A stretch of 64,000 nucleotides of DNA from Norana najaformis (GCA_964023275.1 OZ029918.1:15931861-15995860); one strand, 5' to 3'; counted from the first letter of the stretch, positions 1-12,916 are shown. Program-made: numbers and translations. Notes: a model not told the origin generated them from the sequence alone.

Positions 1-209
1 CATCCACCATTGTTTCCTAGCAAATCATACAACATGTTGCTCAGTTTAATAACGATGGCGTTCATCTTCATGGCTGGTGCTGTGCCAGTCTGCTTGCAGG
101 TGAATTCCTGTTCCCTGGGAATATTTGGCTGCTATTCAGTTATGTCCTTTATTGTTGCAATTGTTCTTGTTGTAAGTAAGCAGATAACAAATGCTATGGC
201 TCAGAGTGT

Positions 210-425
210 AATTGGGATGTGGTGGTGTAGTGGTATAGTCATTGCATCGTAACTGGAAGGTCGCGGGTTCGAATCTGCCTTAAGCCACTGCGTAGCGACC
301 TTGGACAAGTTGCTCACCCACAGTTGTCTGTGAGGAAGGCAACGGGAAACCACCTCACTCATCTCATCCCCGGGTGGCATAAGCCAATGGACCTGCCTTC
401 AAGCAGAAAACTCATCATCATCATC
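210..425 (+). mobile_element. tRNA-derived SINE with target-site duplication
   Basis: A tRNA-like head carries an A box at 223-233 (TGGTGTAGTGG) and a B box at 266-275 (GGTTCGAATC), the internal RNA polymerase III promoter of tRNA genes and SINEs. A ~140-bp body of no coding content follows and ends in an ATC repeat. The 14 bases before the element (196-209, ATGGCTCAGAGTGT) recur after it (426-439, ATGGCTCAGAATGT) with one mismatch, which is the target-site duplication expected from LINE-driven retroposition. The insertion is therefore fairly recent. The folded head is not an intact tRNA gene. Confidence 0.8.
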
Positions 426-439
426 ATGGCTCAGAATGT

Positions 440-1790
440 GAAGAGATGAAATCATGCATGTATGTGACGTAATCCATAGTGGGGCAGACAGCTGTTGTCT
501 TTTGTCTATACAGCTATACGTAGTCTACGTTTGATATTTATAACAGGCAAACCAACTCGGGACCAAAATCAGATACTGAACTGAATTACGCCATGAGGAA
601 ACTTTGTTACAAACAATGAAGAATTCCATTTGTGTGAAAGAGAAGCCTAAGAAAGGACCAACATGATCCTGCTGACAGCCACCCAGTTCAAATGCATGAA
701 ATTTGTAGACGAGTATCAAATATTGGACAAAGTGTACTTTACTTAGGTCCATGTGTGACCAAGACACACATAGACCCGGATTGGGCTGCATACAGCCTGG
801 AGGCGAGCCCAGCACTGTGGCGGTTGGTGGAGAATTGTTGAAACAGCAACGCCTCAGAGAGGGGCATGCTATTGATGATGATGTACTTTACTTGATTGTC
901 GTATGATATATGTAAAGAGTAAACTGTGCTTATGGCTTTATTTATTCAGTTCAGAGAGATAATATCTCAAACATGATTTAACCTGGTGTAAAGAAGGTGC
1001 ATTCCAAAGGTGCTAAGAAAGTAACACATGAAGGGTGATGGCAACATAATATTTTGAAGTGATTCATAAATAAACATATTTGCAACTTAATAGAGCTTGG
1101 TAGACATGAGGTTCTATACTAATATTTCTCTACATATTTTGGAGACATAGAAAATCAAAGGTAAAATCCATAATACTTGTTTAAGTGTGTCTGTAGAAAT
1201 TGCTCAGAAATCGGTGCCAAGGTTGAAGGACCATTTGGATGAAACATGAACATGACCATAGTAATCTGACAACCGAACCTTCCTAGTTTGCATTTGTCTT
1301 CATATGCTGACCCCAGAGGTATGGTTGATTGAGATGCCACAAAAGCAGTGGTCACCCTCACAAATACTGAAATAGCCACTCATTGCATAACTGCACTGTG
1401 CTTTTGTGTCATATCCATGGCTTCAAGCTGCCACATGTATGTGTTTTCTGTATGAGGTGCTGGTCAGTGTAAACTTAAAAATTGTAAGGAGGTTGTTTGA
1501 ATAATCACTTTGCCATTGGTAACAGTGTTCATGTTCACAGATCAAGAAAACACTAAGCTGATGAGTGGAATAGTAATTAGTTTTATCTTAATTGAGAAAC
1601 AGACTATTCTGAGGCATTCAGGGACTAATTGTGGTTTGTGATTTACTTGTTCAGCCAGAATATTGATATCCTTATTAGGGATCAATATTGATTATGTAAT
1701 GTGCACTGATATTGAACTTTTAAAATTTTGACACATTTGCAGATATTGTTGACATATGATGGAAATAGCCAAATAAGTTAGTTATCTACA
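440..1790. other. No gene recognised
   Basis: No conserved coding segment was seen. A stretch around 770-885 ends in GATGATGATG and looks like the 3' part of an unidentified short retroposon. The rest is AT-rich sequence with only random short open frames. Confidence 0.4.
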
Positions 1791-1794
1791 AACT

Positions 1795-1905
1795 AGAGAT
1801 GAGCATGGGCTGAAAAATCATGGCCTGACCCGCATTGTAAAAGTTGTGGCTTGGCCCAGCCCAACTTGGCCCGGCCCACCCCAAATCTAGGCCGCATTAC
1901 AGTCA
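1795..1905. mobile_element. Possible hAT transposon terminus
   Basis: The sequence begins CTAGAGATGAGCATGGGC and runs into a GC-rich string of repeated GGCCC/GGCCTG words in otherwise AT-rich DNA. hAT elements often end with TAGAGATG followed by such subterminal motifs. It lies downstream, in minus-strand sense, of the hAT transposase remnant at 2450-3627 and could be its 3' end. The opposite terminus was not found. Confidence 0.35.
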
Positions 1906-2449
1906 GTAGTTAATGATTGAATGATAAAATTGCCCATACTTGATATTTATATAGTTGAACGTTCTGCAGTTGTTGTTTGCTCATTGTTGGCACTTTTAGG
2001 CGACTTTCATGCTATGTTTGCAGTTCAAAGCCAGCTGTTATAAACTGATAAAATGTATAACAAAGATATCCAAGCAGTCACCTGAGTGATGTCAATGACT
2101 TTGACTTTGATATATATTTTTAAAATCATTGAAAAAACCAGTGAACCAACTTGTGATGCTGCTTGTGTTTGATGGAATTTTTTAAAATGTTTTGCAAAGA
2201 TTTCAAAATTTGGTATCACTAGTCTAGTAATCTTTTGTTTCTGCCAATAGCACAGTAGTGAAGTATTTTGGCTGAAACAAACGTGAAAAATCTCTAGCCT
2301 TTACTACTGTGCTGTATTGAACTCTACTGAGCTGAGTCCACTTAGAGATGCAGTTGTCAATTACCATATACAGCTACAAAACAAATGCTAATGTGTCTGT
2401 ATTCTGTAACGTGTGAATGATGCGTTTATACCTTATATGGCTGAATTTG

Positions 2450-3627
2450 AATGCAGAAACAGAATGCTCTCAACTGTGTCTGGAGCAAGATATGTGCGTC
2501 TTTCAGTCACTGTGACTCCAGCCACGCTGAAATTTCTTTCACTCACAGCACTTGATGCGAGAATTATCCAACTGCCAAACACTTGATGCTCAACCTAAAA
2601 CAACAATAAGAATTAACTAACCAAGTAGCATGAAGATGAACTGTTGTTATTCATACGAATCGAGACAATAGTATGACTAAACAGTGCAAATTTTAAATGT
2701 CTGCATAGAGGATGAATACAGTAAGTATTCATTTTTTGTAAAGATGCATGATATCAAGGAAATTAAACGTGAAAGTTAGTTAGAAGAGAAACAAACCTCG
2801 GAAACTGTTGTGAGTTCTCCCGGCATCATTTAAGAATCTGGAAAGTTTCCCCAGAAGCAGCTGGTTCCACAATGCATTGCAGATATTCTGTTACTTCACC
2901 TGTATCTGATTTGTTCATCATTTTCAAAATTGCTGATTCATAAACAGGTATGCTTCAGCGGAGGACAAGAGTCAACAAATTCAACGAGCTGAGCTGAATC
3001 AGCAACAGAAGCAGTGATACTGCCTGCCAGTGCCATCTGTGATTGCTGAGCAGGAGCAGATGCCAGCTTACATTTTGCAGGATTCGGACGTGGCAGCCAA
3101 TTAAACTTAGTGTTAATTGTAACTTAGTGTTAATTATAGCTGCAGCAACACAAGCAATGCAGATCAGCATACACTTTCTCTCTTTCAGTGATTAAGTTTG
3201 AGACTTTCATTGTTTTCATGAGAGGATGTGAGGCTGTTGCTGTGTGGTGCTTTGTATGGATAACGAAGTTGGTCTCAAGCGGCTTCATCAGTCTCTCCTT
3301 TAATTTAACTATGTCATTGCTATCATTTGGCTTTGCTTTGCAAACATTTTTCAGCTTGCATATCCAGGGTAGCAGTGGATGCAGTGTTGGCTGCTTAGTT
3401 GCCTTAAAGTTTTCTGAAGCTTCTGTAAATGATGAAAGTAACTGTACAACCTCCTTAAGTAAATTACAGCTGATCCTAGTCATTCTGTACACCTCGCTAC
3501 AGCCTTCAACAATATGTTGTACTTCATCATACATTTTTTCAATGTTCCCATTTGATTGGTTGTTCTTGTATATTTTGAGGTGTTTTCCAGAGGATCCCAT
3601 AATGTAGTCTAGTTTAAATTTATACAT
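2450..3627 (-). pseudogene. hAT-family transposase remnant
   Basis: The minus strand encodes the C-terminal half of an hAT transposase. A 165-codon open segment at 3130-3627 has the helical region found upstream of the dimerisation domain in ZBED/hAT proteins (LLKEVVQLLSSFTEASENFKA). After a less well preserved stretch, 2450-2594 encodes the hallmark hAT C-terminal dimerisation motif (SSAVSERNFSVAG, then VTERRTYLAPDTVESILFL). A GT-AG intron at about 2595-2796 (donor GAG/GTTTGT, acceptor TTTTAG) would join the last exon to the preceding coding. The N-terminal BED finger and first catalytic residues were not found, so this is a truncated copy rather than a working gene. A domesticated hAT gene is less likely because of the frame breaks between 2800 and 3130. 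Confidence 0.7.
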
Positions 3628-4179
3628 AGTTCCCTAAATGACTCAGTGTTCTAAAATTATAAACACCATGAATTAATAGGAGGCTACAATATGAGACCTT
3701 CCTACTGCCTTTTACTACCTTGTGGTTGTTAAAGAGATAATTTATAGCATTTTGAAATGCACCATGGTTATCAAAGCTGTGAGTCTCTTTGCTGCTACTT
3801 TTGAGAAATCATGAGTTTGTTTCACATAATATACCTGTTATGGTGTAAATTAAGTAGATTATTTATGTGCAAAGTTAGTTATATGTCATGAAGTTTAACA
3901 TGGACCTTTCTAGTGATGTATGTCATATATCTGTGAGAATTATAGTTAGAAACTTACAACAGTTTGAAATGTACCTTGTGCTCCAATTTCAAGGCTAAAA
4001 ATGCGACTGCAAGAAAAATCATATTTCAGTAACTCGCTGACTTCAAATCTTTATAAACAACAATCAGAACATTACACACTCTTTAATACATATTACAGTG
4101 CTGATGATGATAACAAAAGAATTCTTCATTTTAATGAATAAAAACTGAACAATTAAAAATCGGATCTATAAGAATCCCA

Positions 4180-4366
4180 ACGTCTGTGTTGGTTTGCTTT
4201 GCCTATGTTGGATTGCCTTTCTCGAGAGCTGCGGCTCAAGCTCCTCAGTTTGTCTCTTCCGTAATCTGTATTATTTGACAGTGGTACCGCTGGTTTGGGT
4301 CGGGAGTGCCCCTGATGTGTTTATTCTTGAAGTGGCGCTTTATAAATGTCAGATTACAATTACAAT
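4180..4366 (+). mobile_element. LINE (CR1/Rex-like) 3' end
   Basis: A short 3' untranslated-like sequence ends GGCGCTTTATAAATG followed by two or three ATTACA units. The same ending recurs in several dispersed copies in this window, where it follows reverse-transcriptase C-terminal coding. This copy is 5' truncated and carries no recognisable coding. Confidence 0.5.
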
Positions 4367-4469
4367 GTCTAGTCTTAATTAGTCCATTCCAAAGTCACAC
4401 AACACCAGAGTGACAACAGTTTGTAATTAGATGAATCTGACTATCAGATACTCTAAACTTTGCAATCAG

Positions 4470-4760
4470 TCACTCATTTAGCAGACAGAACGTTTTGCAA
4501 GGTTGACCAAGGCCATCACTCCATGGAACCTTGCATGGTTGGCCGCAACCATGTTTTTTGCACTGCAGGTGGTCAGTGTAGTTAACAACAAAGTCTGCAA
4601 CAGCCCGAAATTCTTCTGGTGTCAATGCATATTTGGACTGTTTACCAGTATTTCTGTGCACACACGGCATTACTCCATTTTTGTTGTAGTGCTTCACCAT
4701 CACAGCAAGTCGGTCCCTGAAGATTGCTTGAACATAAAAGTTGGTCTGTAAATCTTCTGA
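4470..4760 (-). pseudogene. Fragment of unidentified, probably transposon-related protein
   Basis: The minus strand has an open frame with non-random protein character: VKHYNKNGVMPCVHRNTGK, then an acidic helix (LTPEEFRAVADFVVNYTD). It resembles, from memory, a conserved segment (R-x-HGNT-x(n)-F-x-x-x-V-x-F-I-x-N-Y) in multicopy invertebrate proteins that I associate with transposons. I cannot name the family. Flanking sequence is non-coding. It is treated as a relic. Confidence 0.3.
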
Positions 4761-4813
4761 CCTTTGTAAAAGTTATCCAACCTGTCTTTCTGATGATCTG
4801 TCTGTGCCTTATT

Positions 4814-4862
4814 GTTGATGTTGATGTTGTTGTTCTTTTTATTCTTGTTGTTGATGTTGAAA
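4814..4862. repeat. Imperfect GTT/GAT microsatellite
   Basis: A run of GTTGATGTTGATGTTGTTG-type triplets interrupted by TTCTTTTTATTC. Confidence 0.7.
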
Positions 4863-5119
4863 TGAAATCTACAATTTAATTTCACAATCAACAGAAGTTT
4901 ATTTACTAGATCAGATCACTGGGGCACTATTAATCAAATCAAAATCGAAAGCTGTTTATTACATCAAAGGAACAGTTTATAATCAAAACATTAAGATCCT
5001 GCGTGACTCGCACATGAGTCAGATTAAAGCTGTATATTAGCTTCTACTAGATCCATCCCTTGACACATTTCCACATCTTGGCTCACTTAAAACCGAGGGC
5101 TGTGAATGCATTAAAGAGT

Positions 5120-5668
5120 TTCAGTCAATACTGGCAAAAGGACAAGGTGTTGGGGCAGCATTAAGGAATGTATGGAAAAGTCATGGAATATTGCTTGCAA
5201 CAAGATACGACTTCTGAAAGCTCTTGTATGGCCAGTGGCACAGTATGGCTGTGAGAGCTGGACCATAAAGAAAGATGAAAAGGCAAGAATCAGCGCATTT
5301 GAAATGAAGTGTCTGCGACAGATTCTTAGAGTACCATGGACTGCTAAGAAGATAATTTAATGGGTTCTAGAGATGGCAGGACTAGAGGGGAGTCTGCTTG
5401 GTTTACTCAAAAAGAGGAAGCTTTCTTTCTTCGGGCATGTGCTACGAAAGAGTGGAAACTACTTAGAGAAAGAGGTCATCCAAGGCACAATTCCTGGATC
5501 CTGAGCTACAAGATGACATGGATTGAGAACATCAAGTCATGGACTGAATTATTGTTCGACCAGTTATTACAGGAGCAGATGGCACAAAATTGTCTGTGGT
5601 GCAGCCAGTCCTCAGCTCGAGGACAGTTCAAGACAAGACAGGACAAGACAAGATCCTTCCCGTACTTT
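5120..5668 (+). pseudogene. RTE-like non-LTR retrotransposon, C-terminal fragment
   Basis: Two adjacent frames encode the C-terminal end of a non-LTR reverse transcriptase ORF: IRLLKALVWPVAQYGCESW, then FEMKCLRQILRVPWTAKK, then after a +1 frame change at about 5358 a region readable as KLSFFGHVLRKSG. The YGCESWT and GHVLR words are typical of RTE-type elements. The 3' end is a GACAA pentamer repeat (about 5632-5651), the tail expected of this class. The element is 5' truncated and frame-shifted, hence dead. Confidence 0.75.
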
Positions 5669-6283
5669 TAAAACATAGTTATCAAGTTATGTTTGTATGT
5701 GATATGAACAAAACAAAACTAAGTGCCATATTGTGAAAGGAGGAAAGAAAATAATGAGCCAAAGAAAGGAACTTGAGGAAGGGTAGTTGTGAGCTGAGTG
5801 GCAGAGAATGAACATTATTTTTTAAAATTACATAAGTTACTAATTTCAAACAATAATGAACTGGGGAGCAATACTCCTTAAACTGGCAAACAGCAAGTAG
5901 TGCAGGCATAGCATATTGTAAACTAATTCTGACCACTAGTGTTACAAGAGTTTTAAGAGTAACTGTAGTGGCAAAGTAGCCTTTATACAGTGGTGATGGT
6001 AAATTGTGCTGATAAATTATCAACACAATATAATTATTTTCATTATATTAAGCTTATAAAATAAGTGTAGAATGAGCCAAATAAGGCTAATTTAGAAATG
6101 TAAATTGTCTATGAGTGACATAGACTTTCTAGAAACTAAAATTGTCCATAAATTATATACTTTTAAGAAAGTAAAATTGCCATTAAGTTATAAGCTGCAC
6201 GAAATAACATGGATCAACACCCTTAAGTAAAAGCGATTGAATGGTGCATACTGTACCTTCAGAGATTTCATAATGGTCTAAAT

Positions 6284-7018
6284 CAGGCTCGTCCAACATA
6301 CAGCCCATGGGCCACAACCCAGTGCACAAACTGTGTTCATCTGGTCCGCCAAGCCCTTTCTAAACTGAGGACCTTTTATCATAGTTAGTAGTTACTCGCA
6401 ATTCCGGTGGTTAAAAGACTTGGCATTTTTTGGAGGCATGAGTATATATTTGGCTCAGTTGAATATCAGACTTCAAGGAATTAATCAGTTTGTTAATAAA
6501 ATGTAGAATAAATGAGGAAACAAATAGTTGCATTCGCTCAGAGGTTGCAGATGAGTGCGAGAAAGTTGTGTATTTTCCAACACTTTCTTACAGGCCTGCT
6601 GATACATGCCCTGAATTACATGTAAACCTCTTGATTGAATTTACATGCAGATTTACAGATTTCAAAGAACACAGCAATGATACGAAGTTGTTTGGAAATT
6701 CATTGGGAATACTTTGCATAGCTATATCAACTGTTGAAGCAGAAGTAGATAACTTTGTAAGCAAAGGCAATGCCAGATACTGTATCTCGGTAGCACCTTC
6801 AATATTTATGGGTGATGTGAATAGGTAATAATTGATTCTAAGGTAGGTGAATTATTAGTATTTTATTTACTGTTATTATTATATTATTATCATTTTTTTG
6901 TATGTGTTAGCATTTATTTTTAATAATGATCTTAATAATGATGAAAGTTTTTCTTCTGCCCCCAAGTCCCAGAAAAATGGTGATGTGGCCCTTTGTCCAA
7001 AGTGGTTGGACACCTCTG
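6284..7018 (+). mobile_element. Degenerate hAT (Charlie-like) element with TIRs and 8-bp TSD
   Basis: The left end begins CAGGCTCGTCCAACATACAG and the right end, read on the other strand, begins CAGAGGTGTCCAACCACTTT. They share an imperfect terminal inverted repeat (CAGxxxxGTCCAAC, then GGGCCACA). The flanking octamers GTCTAAAT (6276-6283) and GTTTGAAT (7019-7026) form an 8-bp duplication with two mismatches, fitting the nTnnnnAn pattern of hAT targets. Inside, 6490-6828 (+) encodes a transposase remnant (LLIEFTCRFTDFKEH, then an acidic stretch) like the GTF2IRD2/ZBED-type hAT proteins. At ~735 bp it is an internally deleted, non-autonomous copy. Confidence 0.75.
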
Positions 7019-7029
7019 GTTTGAATAGT

Positions 7030-10000
7030 CGTCAGTGATGTCAGTGTTATGGTTGATGTTAGTGCTGCACTGGTGCATTAGCAATGACTTGCTACAAGCG
7101 GATGCAGAGACACTGCTTGCAAGATGTGTTTTGTGATCTTTGCCGTCAAACTTGTCAGTATCGCTAATGTTGCTTATTTCAGCATCAACATCATCACTAT
7201 TACAACAGTATTCAATAATAAGTTCTTAATAATAGACAAATTAACAAAGAGCACCTTAATAATAAGGTGCCTTTTGTTAGTTATATTATGCAAATTAAAT
7301 GCAGAAAGCTCATTCAAATATTTTGTGACTTCGTGATGCTTACTGCTGGTGGCCATTTTAATCTATTTATAGCACACTTGCTAGATGTCAGCATAAATGT
7401 GACAACTGCGAAACTGCTAGTGCCTCTGAACTTCTGTTTTTTAAACAATAAATGGGGCCTTTTATTAGAAACATAATTGTTTGGTCACATTATTATTGAA
7501 TTCAGATGCAAAATTAATTTAAATCTCTAATTTCCATAAAAAGTTTGACTGCAAAATTGAAATTTGAAGATGTTGTGCCTTGAGAGTTAAGAAGGTTTTT
7601 GGGTATACTAAATTGAAGCATATTCATATGCCTCTGGGGCAACCATTAGTGAAATCTTTATAGAAATCATGGTTAAGAGGAAGATTTACTTGAATGGGTC
7701 ATTAGTATAATAATTATCATTGCACACGACTTCAAATTAGAGCATGGGACATGTTAAATTAAGTTTTTGTTGCAGGACATCATGATAAAATTTAAAGTGA
7801 AATAGTCTGACATGAAAACTTTGCTTAGGAACATGTCGTTTGATAGCTGACACAACGAGGAATGTTAAGATGCAAAGAACTCATTTTAACCCATTTTATT
7901 CCTACTCATCTTCTGAGCATGTTTTTTTGCAGATTTACTTTACCAACTTTTGAGGGTTTTTGATGCATGGTCACAGTTTTGGCAACGGTGCAGGGACTAG
8001 CAGCTGTAGACACAGAAGTTTTGGAATAATAAATAAACAGGCAGACAAAGATTTTATCAATGAAATCACATGTGTAGAGAATTTTTCAAATGATGTAACT
8101 CTAGGTTTCACTAGGAAGGATTAAAATTAAATAGGTTTAAAATGCCATCAGCTTCCCTCTTGAATTCTACAGTGGAATATAATTTTCCATTCCATTTACT
8201 GTCCAACTTGTAGCATGACCATTTTCTGCTAAATAACCTGTAAGCTTTTTGTCAGCTGTCTGGCATAAACTGGCTGTGCTTCAGTCGACATTGCCTTACA
8301 GATGGCATCAAATGGTGCTGGTGGTTGATGAACTGGATCAAAGTTGTTCACGAATCACGTCTAACTGTCCACTGGGGAATAGACATTTGTTGGCCAGTTG
8401 TCTATGTGAATGTAAAGTAGGAGAGGACGGGTTGGCTAATGGCACTGCTTACTCACCCTGTAGCCATGTTGCTGTTTACTGTGCTTCTGGGTACTGGCAT
8501 TTCCCAGACCTTGGCATTCCCTCCTAAAGGTTGTCCCTTAATTCAGATCTCTCATTGTCTGATGCATATCTGGCATGTCTTGTAATGTATCAAAGCATTT
8601 GTATGGGACTCCCGTAAAAGCACTGACCCATGCATTTATGTTCTTGATGCATCCCAAATGCTGCCCTGCCTCTTGAAATCTCTTGAGCGCCCATATGTGT
8701 ACAAATTCTCTGGGGCTTACTCAAGTGTTGCATCACGTTCTGTGTCCGATGAAGTTGCAATATTTTGCATTGTAATTACGGGGATGATTATAAAGGTATG
8801 ATTTCACATTTCAAGTGCATGTGGGATTATTAAATTGGTCTTTCCATACAAGATCAGGTTCTGATTGGTTCCCATCTTTTGCAGATTTAGTAGTGGATGA
8901 GTTGTATGGTTCACTTTTGACAGGTCCTTGTTGGGATATGAAGGGTTCCAAAGACTCCTTCTGAATATTAAGTTAGAACACTACGTAAAAGCTCAGAATT
9001 TTATTTGAAAATTGCAAAGAATGTAGATGTCTTAATTTTAGTTATTTTATTATCTTCCATCCACATCACTGATGCTTAATTCTAAATGTCTGACCATCAG
9101 ATGGCAAGCCCTGTGACATCCAGTACTTTTCATTTGGGATATGGAAAATTCCAATGACCCCTTATGGTTATTAAGTTAAAACACAGAGTTATTAAGAAAA
9201 ACAGAACAAACTTTAACAGCTATGTACTGTTACTCCTCTTGTTGGAATTAAGAACAAAGAGTAATCCGAGGTGATGGTAGCAGAATTTTAAGTTGAGTTT
9301 TTCTAAATCCTCCAGAAGTAAATGCACTGTGTCACATTAGAGTTCAGTGAGAATGCCAAGTTTTGTTCCTAGTGAATTATAGTGCTTGCAATCTGGAAAA
9401 GTTCTCCCCTGGCAAGCATCTCAGAGCCACTGAGAGGTTGAGGTTGCCCAGGCCAGATCTTCATCAACTATTTGTAACTCTCAATAGCTGATTGGAGATG
9501 ACAGCCCAAAAGTAAAGGACTCATAATAGCCGAATCGTGCTATTTTCACAGAAAGAAGCAACATATTCAACAATCTGTGATGTTGAGAGTTAACTTGCAT
9601 AGAGCTAATAAATATCAGAGCTGAGAAATTTGTTTTAATAAGACCCAAAATGGATGATATTGTTGATCATTTGTTAAGTAGGAATAGTTTCTGAAAACAG
9701 TTTAAGAGGCATGAAATGTTAATAACTTCTAAGCCTTGGGGTGGGCAATGACTACCAGCCTCCTCCTCATTACTTGATCTTAAATCAAGTGTAAACCTAT
9801 CTACTCATGCTTTTATAGCTTATGGAACACATGAGGAACCAAATTTGAGAGAAATTATGAATTAATTATCTTTTTATCTAGACAGGAAATCAACCTCTAA
9901 TCTCTGATGAGTATTGATGAGTATTCGAGCATGCTACCTACTGGACCGTTGTACGATGAATGTTTGTGTATTGCAATCCACTGCTTTATATCTTGTAAAC

Positions 10001-12910
10001 ATGTGCGTTGTTAGGATCTGCTTGTTGGTTCCAGACTTCCCTCCAGGATATCTTACTGCTTAGGTGTATATTGTTGAAATCTTTGGTGCATTTCTGCAAA
10101 CTGCTTTGCTTGCTGGTCTGTAATTGTTGCTTCTTATCGTGTTTTCGGGTTCACGGATTGATTCATAGGGCTACTTCCTTGGTGGATCCTTTAGCCATTA
10201 AGGTTGAACTGCACACTGCACCCCTCCTGCAGCTTTTCATGACTGCCGATCAGTGCTTAGCACACCTCCTTTATAGTACGGGTGCAACCAAGCGTTTTGT
10301 CTGTGAGGCATTGAGTGTAGGGTCATTGGGATTAATGCAACACATAAAAATTGGTCTTTCTGGCATTTATTAGTTGTTTATGGGACAATTTCTGGAGAAA
10401 GTAGTTGCAATGAACCTATTTTGTATTTATTTGTATCATCATGTGATGTCACGGTCTCTTAAGACAGGAGGAGGGGTAAATATCAGAGATGCTTGATTTA
10501 GGAAATCTGAGTTACACTTTCTTCTGTTTCTCTTACTGAAGCCAAATTAATAGGAAAATTGCGTTTTAGGTGAAATGAAGTCTTACTGCAGCAGCATCAA
10601 TATAAGAAACATGGATGTCTTGCTTTGCCTCGAAGTCTGTCAGTTCATGGATGTACTGCCTCTGTGTGTGCAGTCTAACTGTCTTATGGACCAGCAATTG
10701 GAGACCTTGATGAGGAGTGCCATCAGTAGGTACATTTTGGGAGAAATGTCTTCAAACCGAGACTGATTTCTTAAGGCTGAAATTTAGTGAAATGTGTGAC
10801 AGCTTCTGAGGCTAGCCCCTTAGCCTGGGAGGGATACACAGGAGTCCTTGATGCATCACAGAGGCAACCATGCTGCAAGATAGATGACATTTGTTAGTGA
10901 CTAAATCCTGCCGGAAACCCAGTTCTTTAGGGTATAGCAAAGCCCTAACCCAGGGTTATGAGTGAAGACCTCAGTGGCCAATGGAATGGAGGACCTCCAC
11001 AGAGGCAACAGTCTTGAGGGTAGACAAGGGCACAGTGAGTCGGTAAGCCATTGTTTGGATGCTGAGTGGATGTTATTGCTGCATGATCCCACCGGCTGAC
11101 TGTCTTTTGTTTACCTGGCGAGTTACCATGGGAAGTCATCGCCAAAGACTTGTCCATAATGAAGAGCCATAATTTTTGTTGTACTGGAATGACTTCCAAA
11201 AAGTCATTGAAAAAGCAAAACTCCAGAGAGTTACATGCCACTAATGATCTTGATAAGGCACAATGAACAAAACTGGCATAGGTAATGAGGTGTTTCAAAG
11301 TCTATTCCTGGTTGCTGGTCCCACAATATTCTATACGTATGTGCAAAGAGAAGAAATGTATGGAGTTAATTTGAGTAGATATCTTGAAGAGGTGCTGTTA
11401 CCAGAGAAGCCGAGACCGGTTGAGGCACGTGAGAACTGTGACTGTCCTTTATCCTTTTATATTTATGAATATCCGTTATAGGAAAATGAACTGAGCATAG
11501 ACTGCTCTGAAATAGACGGCATTCCAGAATCTTTTGTCGCTTAAATCTATTAGATTATTTGCTCCTTAATAAAGGGCTGGATAACTGAAGAATTGCCTTA
11601 AGCAGTTGAAGAATTCAAATTATAGAATTGGTTGTGAAGATTTAGAGTAGGGCAACTGCCTCTTTCTTTTGCCTGTGGTTGCTGCAGTAGTCTGTTTGCA
11701 GGAAGGTAATCCACCCATCACACAGCTCATTGGGTAATCCATCATCAGACAGCTCAGATGGATTTTCTGTAGGGCAATTGGCTGAGGCCTGAGATAAAAG
11801 CCTGTGTTGCTTGGTACTAAATAATCTAAACTGTTAGTGTGCAAATACCTACATATGCTTAGGCTATGACTGTTGTCTATAGCTGTTTTAGCACTTCTCT
11901 AGCTGTTATAGCACTCATCTCTTCTTAACCTTCCAACTGACCTTGATGAGCTCTTGTCTTGGTACAATTCCACAATGTCAACAAACATGCTCCAATCATC
12001 ACTAAATCTGAAATCTGATGCAAAAATCTTTCGTTTAATTCTTCCTTTAAGCTCATAAATCATCTGAAATAAGCATACAGACATTCTGGTCACCTTGCAT
12101 TCCTCTGTAGACTAAAAACATTAAGAAATATCACAACCGTCTTCTCTCTGCCAGAATAAGCTGGCAAGTAAGCTGGTCTCACTGACATGGCTGTTGTGTG
12201 GTGCTGAGAAATTTCACAGATTTACATTTAATTTTACTCATGTGTAAGAATGAAGCAGTTAGTGTTGCTTCCAGTGGTAATTGGTAAAGTGTGTTCACTT
12301 CAAATACCATCATGGCTCCAAAAATAGCATTACCTCATACAACATTATTTACAAAAGAAGTGCAGAGTGCTGCAGTTTTCATCGCAGTGTGGCTTTTATT
12401 CAATCCAAATAGTAACAGCTCTTCATTCACTTTTGTCGTGATCGTGCACTGCCTTGAGTTGTTATTGGCACACAAAAATGTTGCTATGCTGATGATGGCT
12501 GCCGCCCCCACATCATGACATGAGTAATCACCTTGGGGACATCTTTGGACGAGGATAGTAGATCGACGAAGATTATGCAGCTTCATGCAGCCAGGGATTC
12601 TGAGGATGATGGCGTTTGACTCTTCTTTTTGAGCATTTATGATTTTATTTGTGGGCAATCTTGTACATATAAATGCCGTTGACCAAAATGGTCAACTGCC
12701 ATCATTCTTTGGCTTCTTTTGCTAGGACACAGTTATTCAATTCCATCATTTGTTTTTTCAAGGCATGAATAGCACTGCACTGACAGTGTGAGCTTACCAT
12801 TTTTGTATCTCAAGAGTTTTAGCCTTTATGTACTTAGATGCCAATACCAGTTTTTGATGCCTTTTATATTAATTGTAGATATTTGTTGCAATTATTAGGA
12901 CATGCTAAGT
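7030..12910. other. No gene recognised
   Basis: AT-rich sequence without convincing coding. The longest open frames (for example 10008-10373 +) show no recognisable protein pattern or splice framing. A degenerate tRNA-like B box (minus strand, around 9890-9960) hints at an old SINE. This stretch could be intergenic, or a 5' intron of the RBFOX gene downstream. Confidence 0.4.
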
Positions 12911-12916
12911 GTGCAT

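Noticed and set aside
16..100. A possible 85-nt exon with acceptor TTTCCTAG and donor TTGCAG/GTGAAT encoding a hydrophobic KSYNMLLSLITMAFIFM segment.
   Set aside because: There is no neighbouring exon to test phase and no recognised family; it could be chance at the window edge.
213..281. A tRNA gene.
   Set aside because: The A and B boxes are good, but the stem pairing is poor and the segment continues into a SINE body with a target duplication.
10008..10373. A 121-codon plus-strand frame.
   Set aside because: Cys/Leu-rich with no family pattern, no splice support and no neighbours; consistent with chance.
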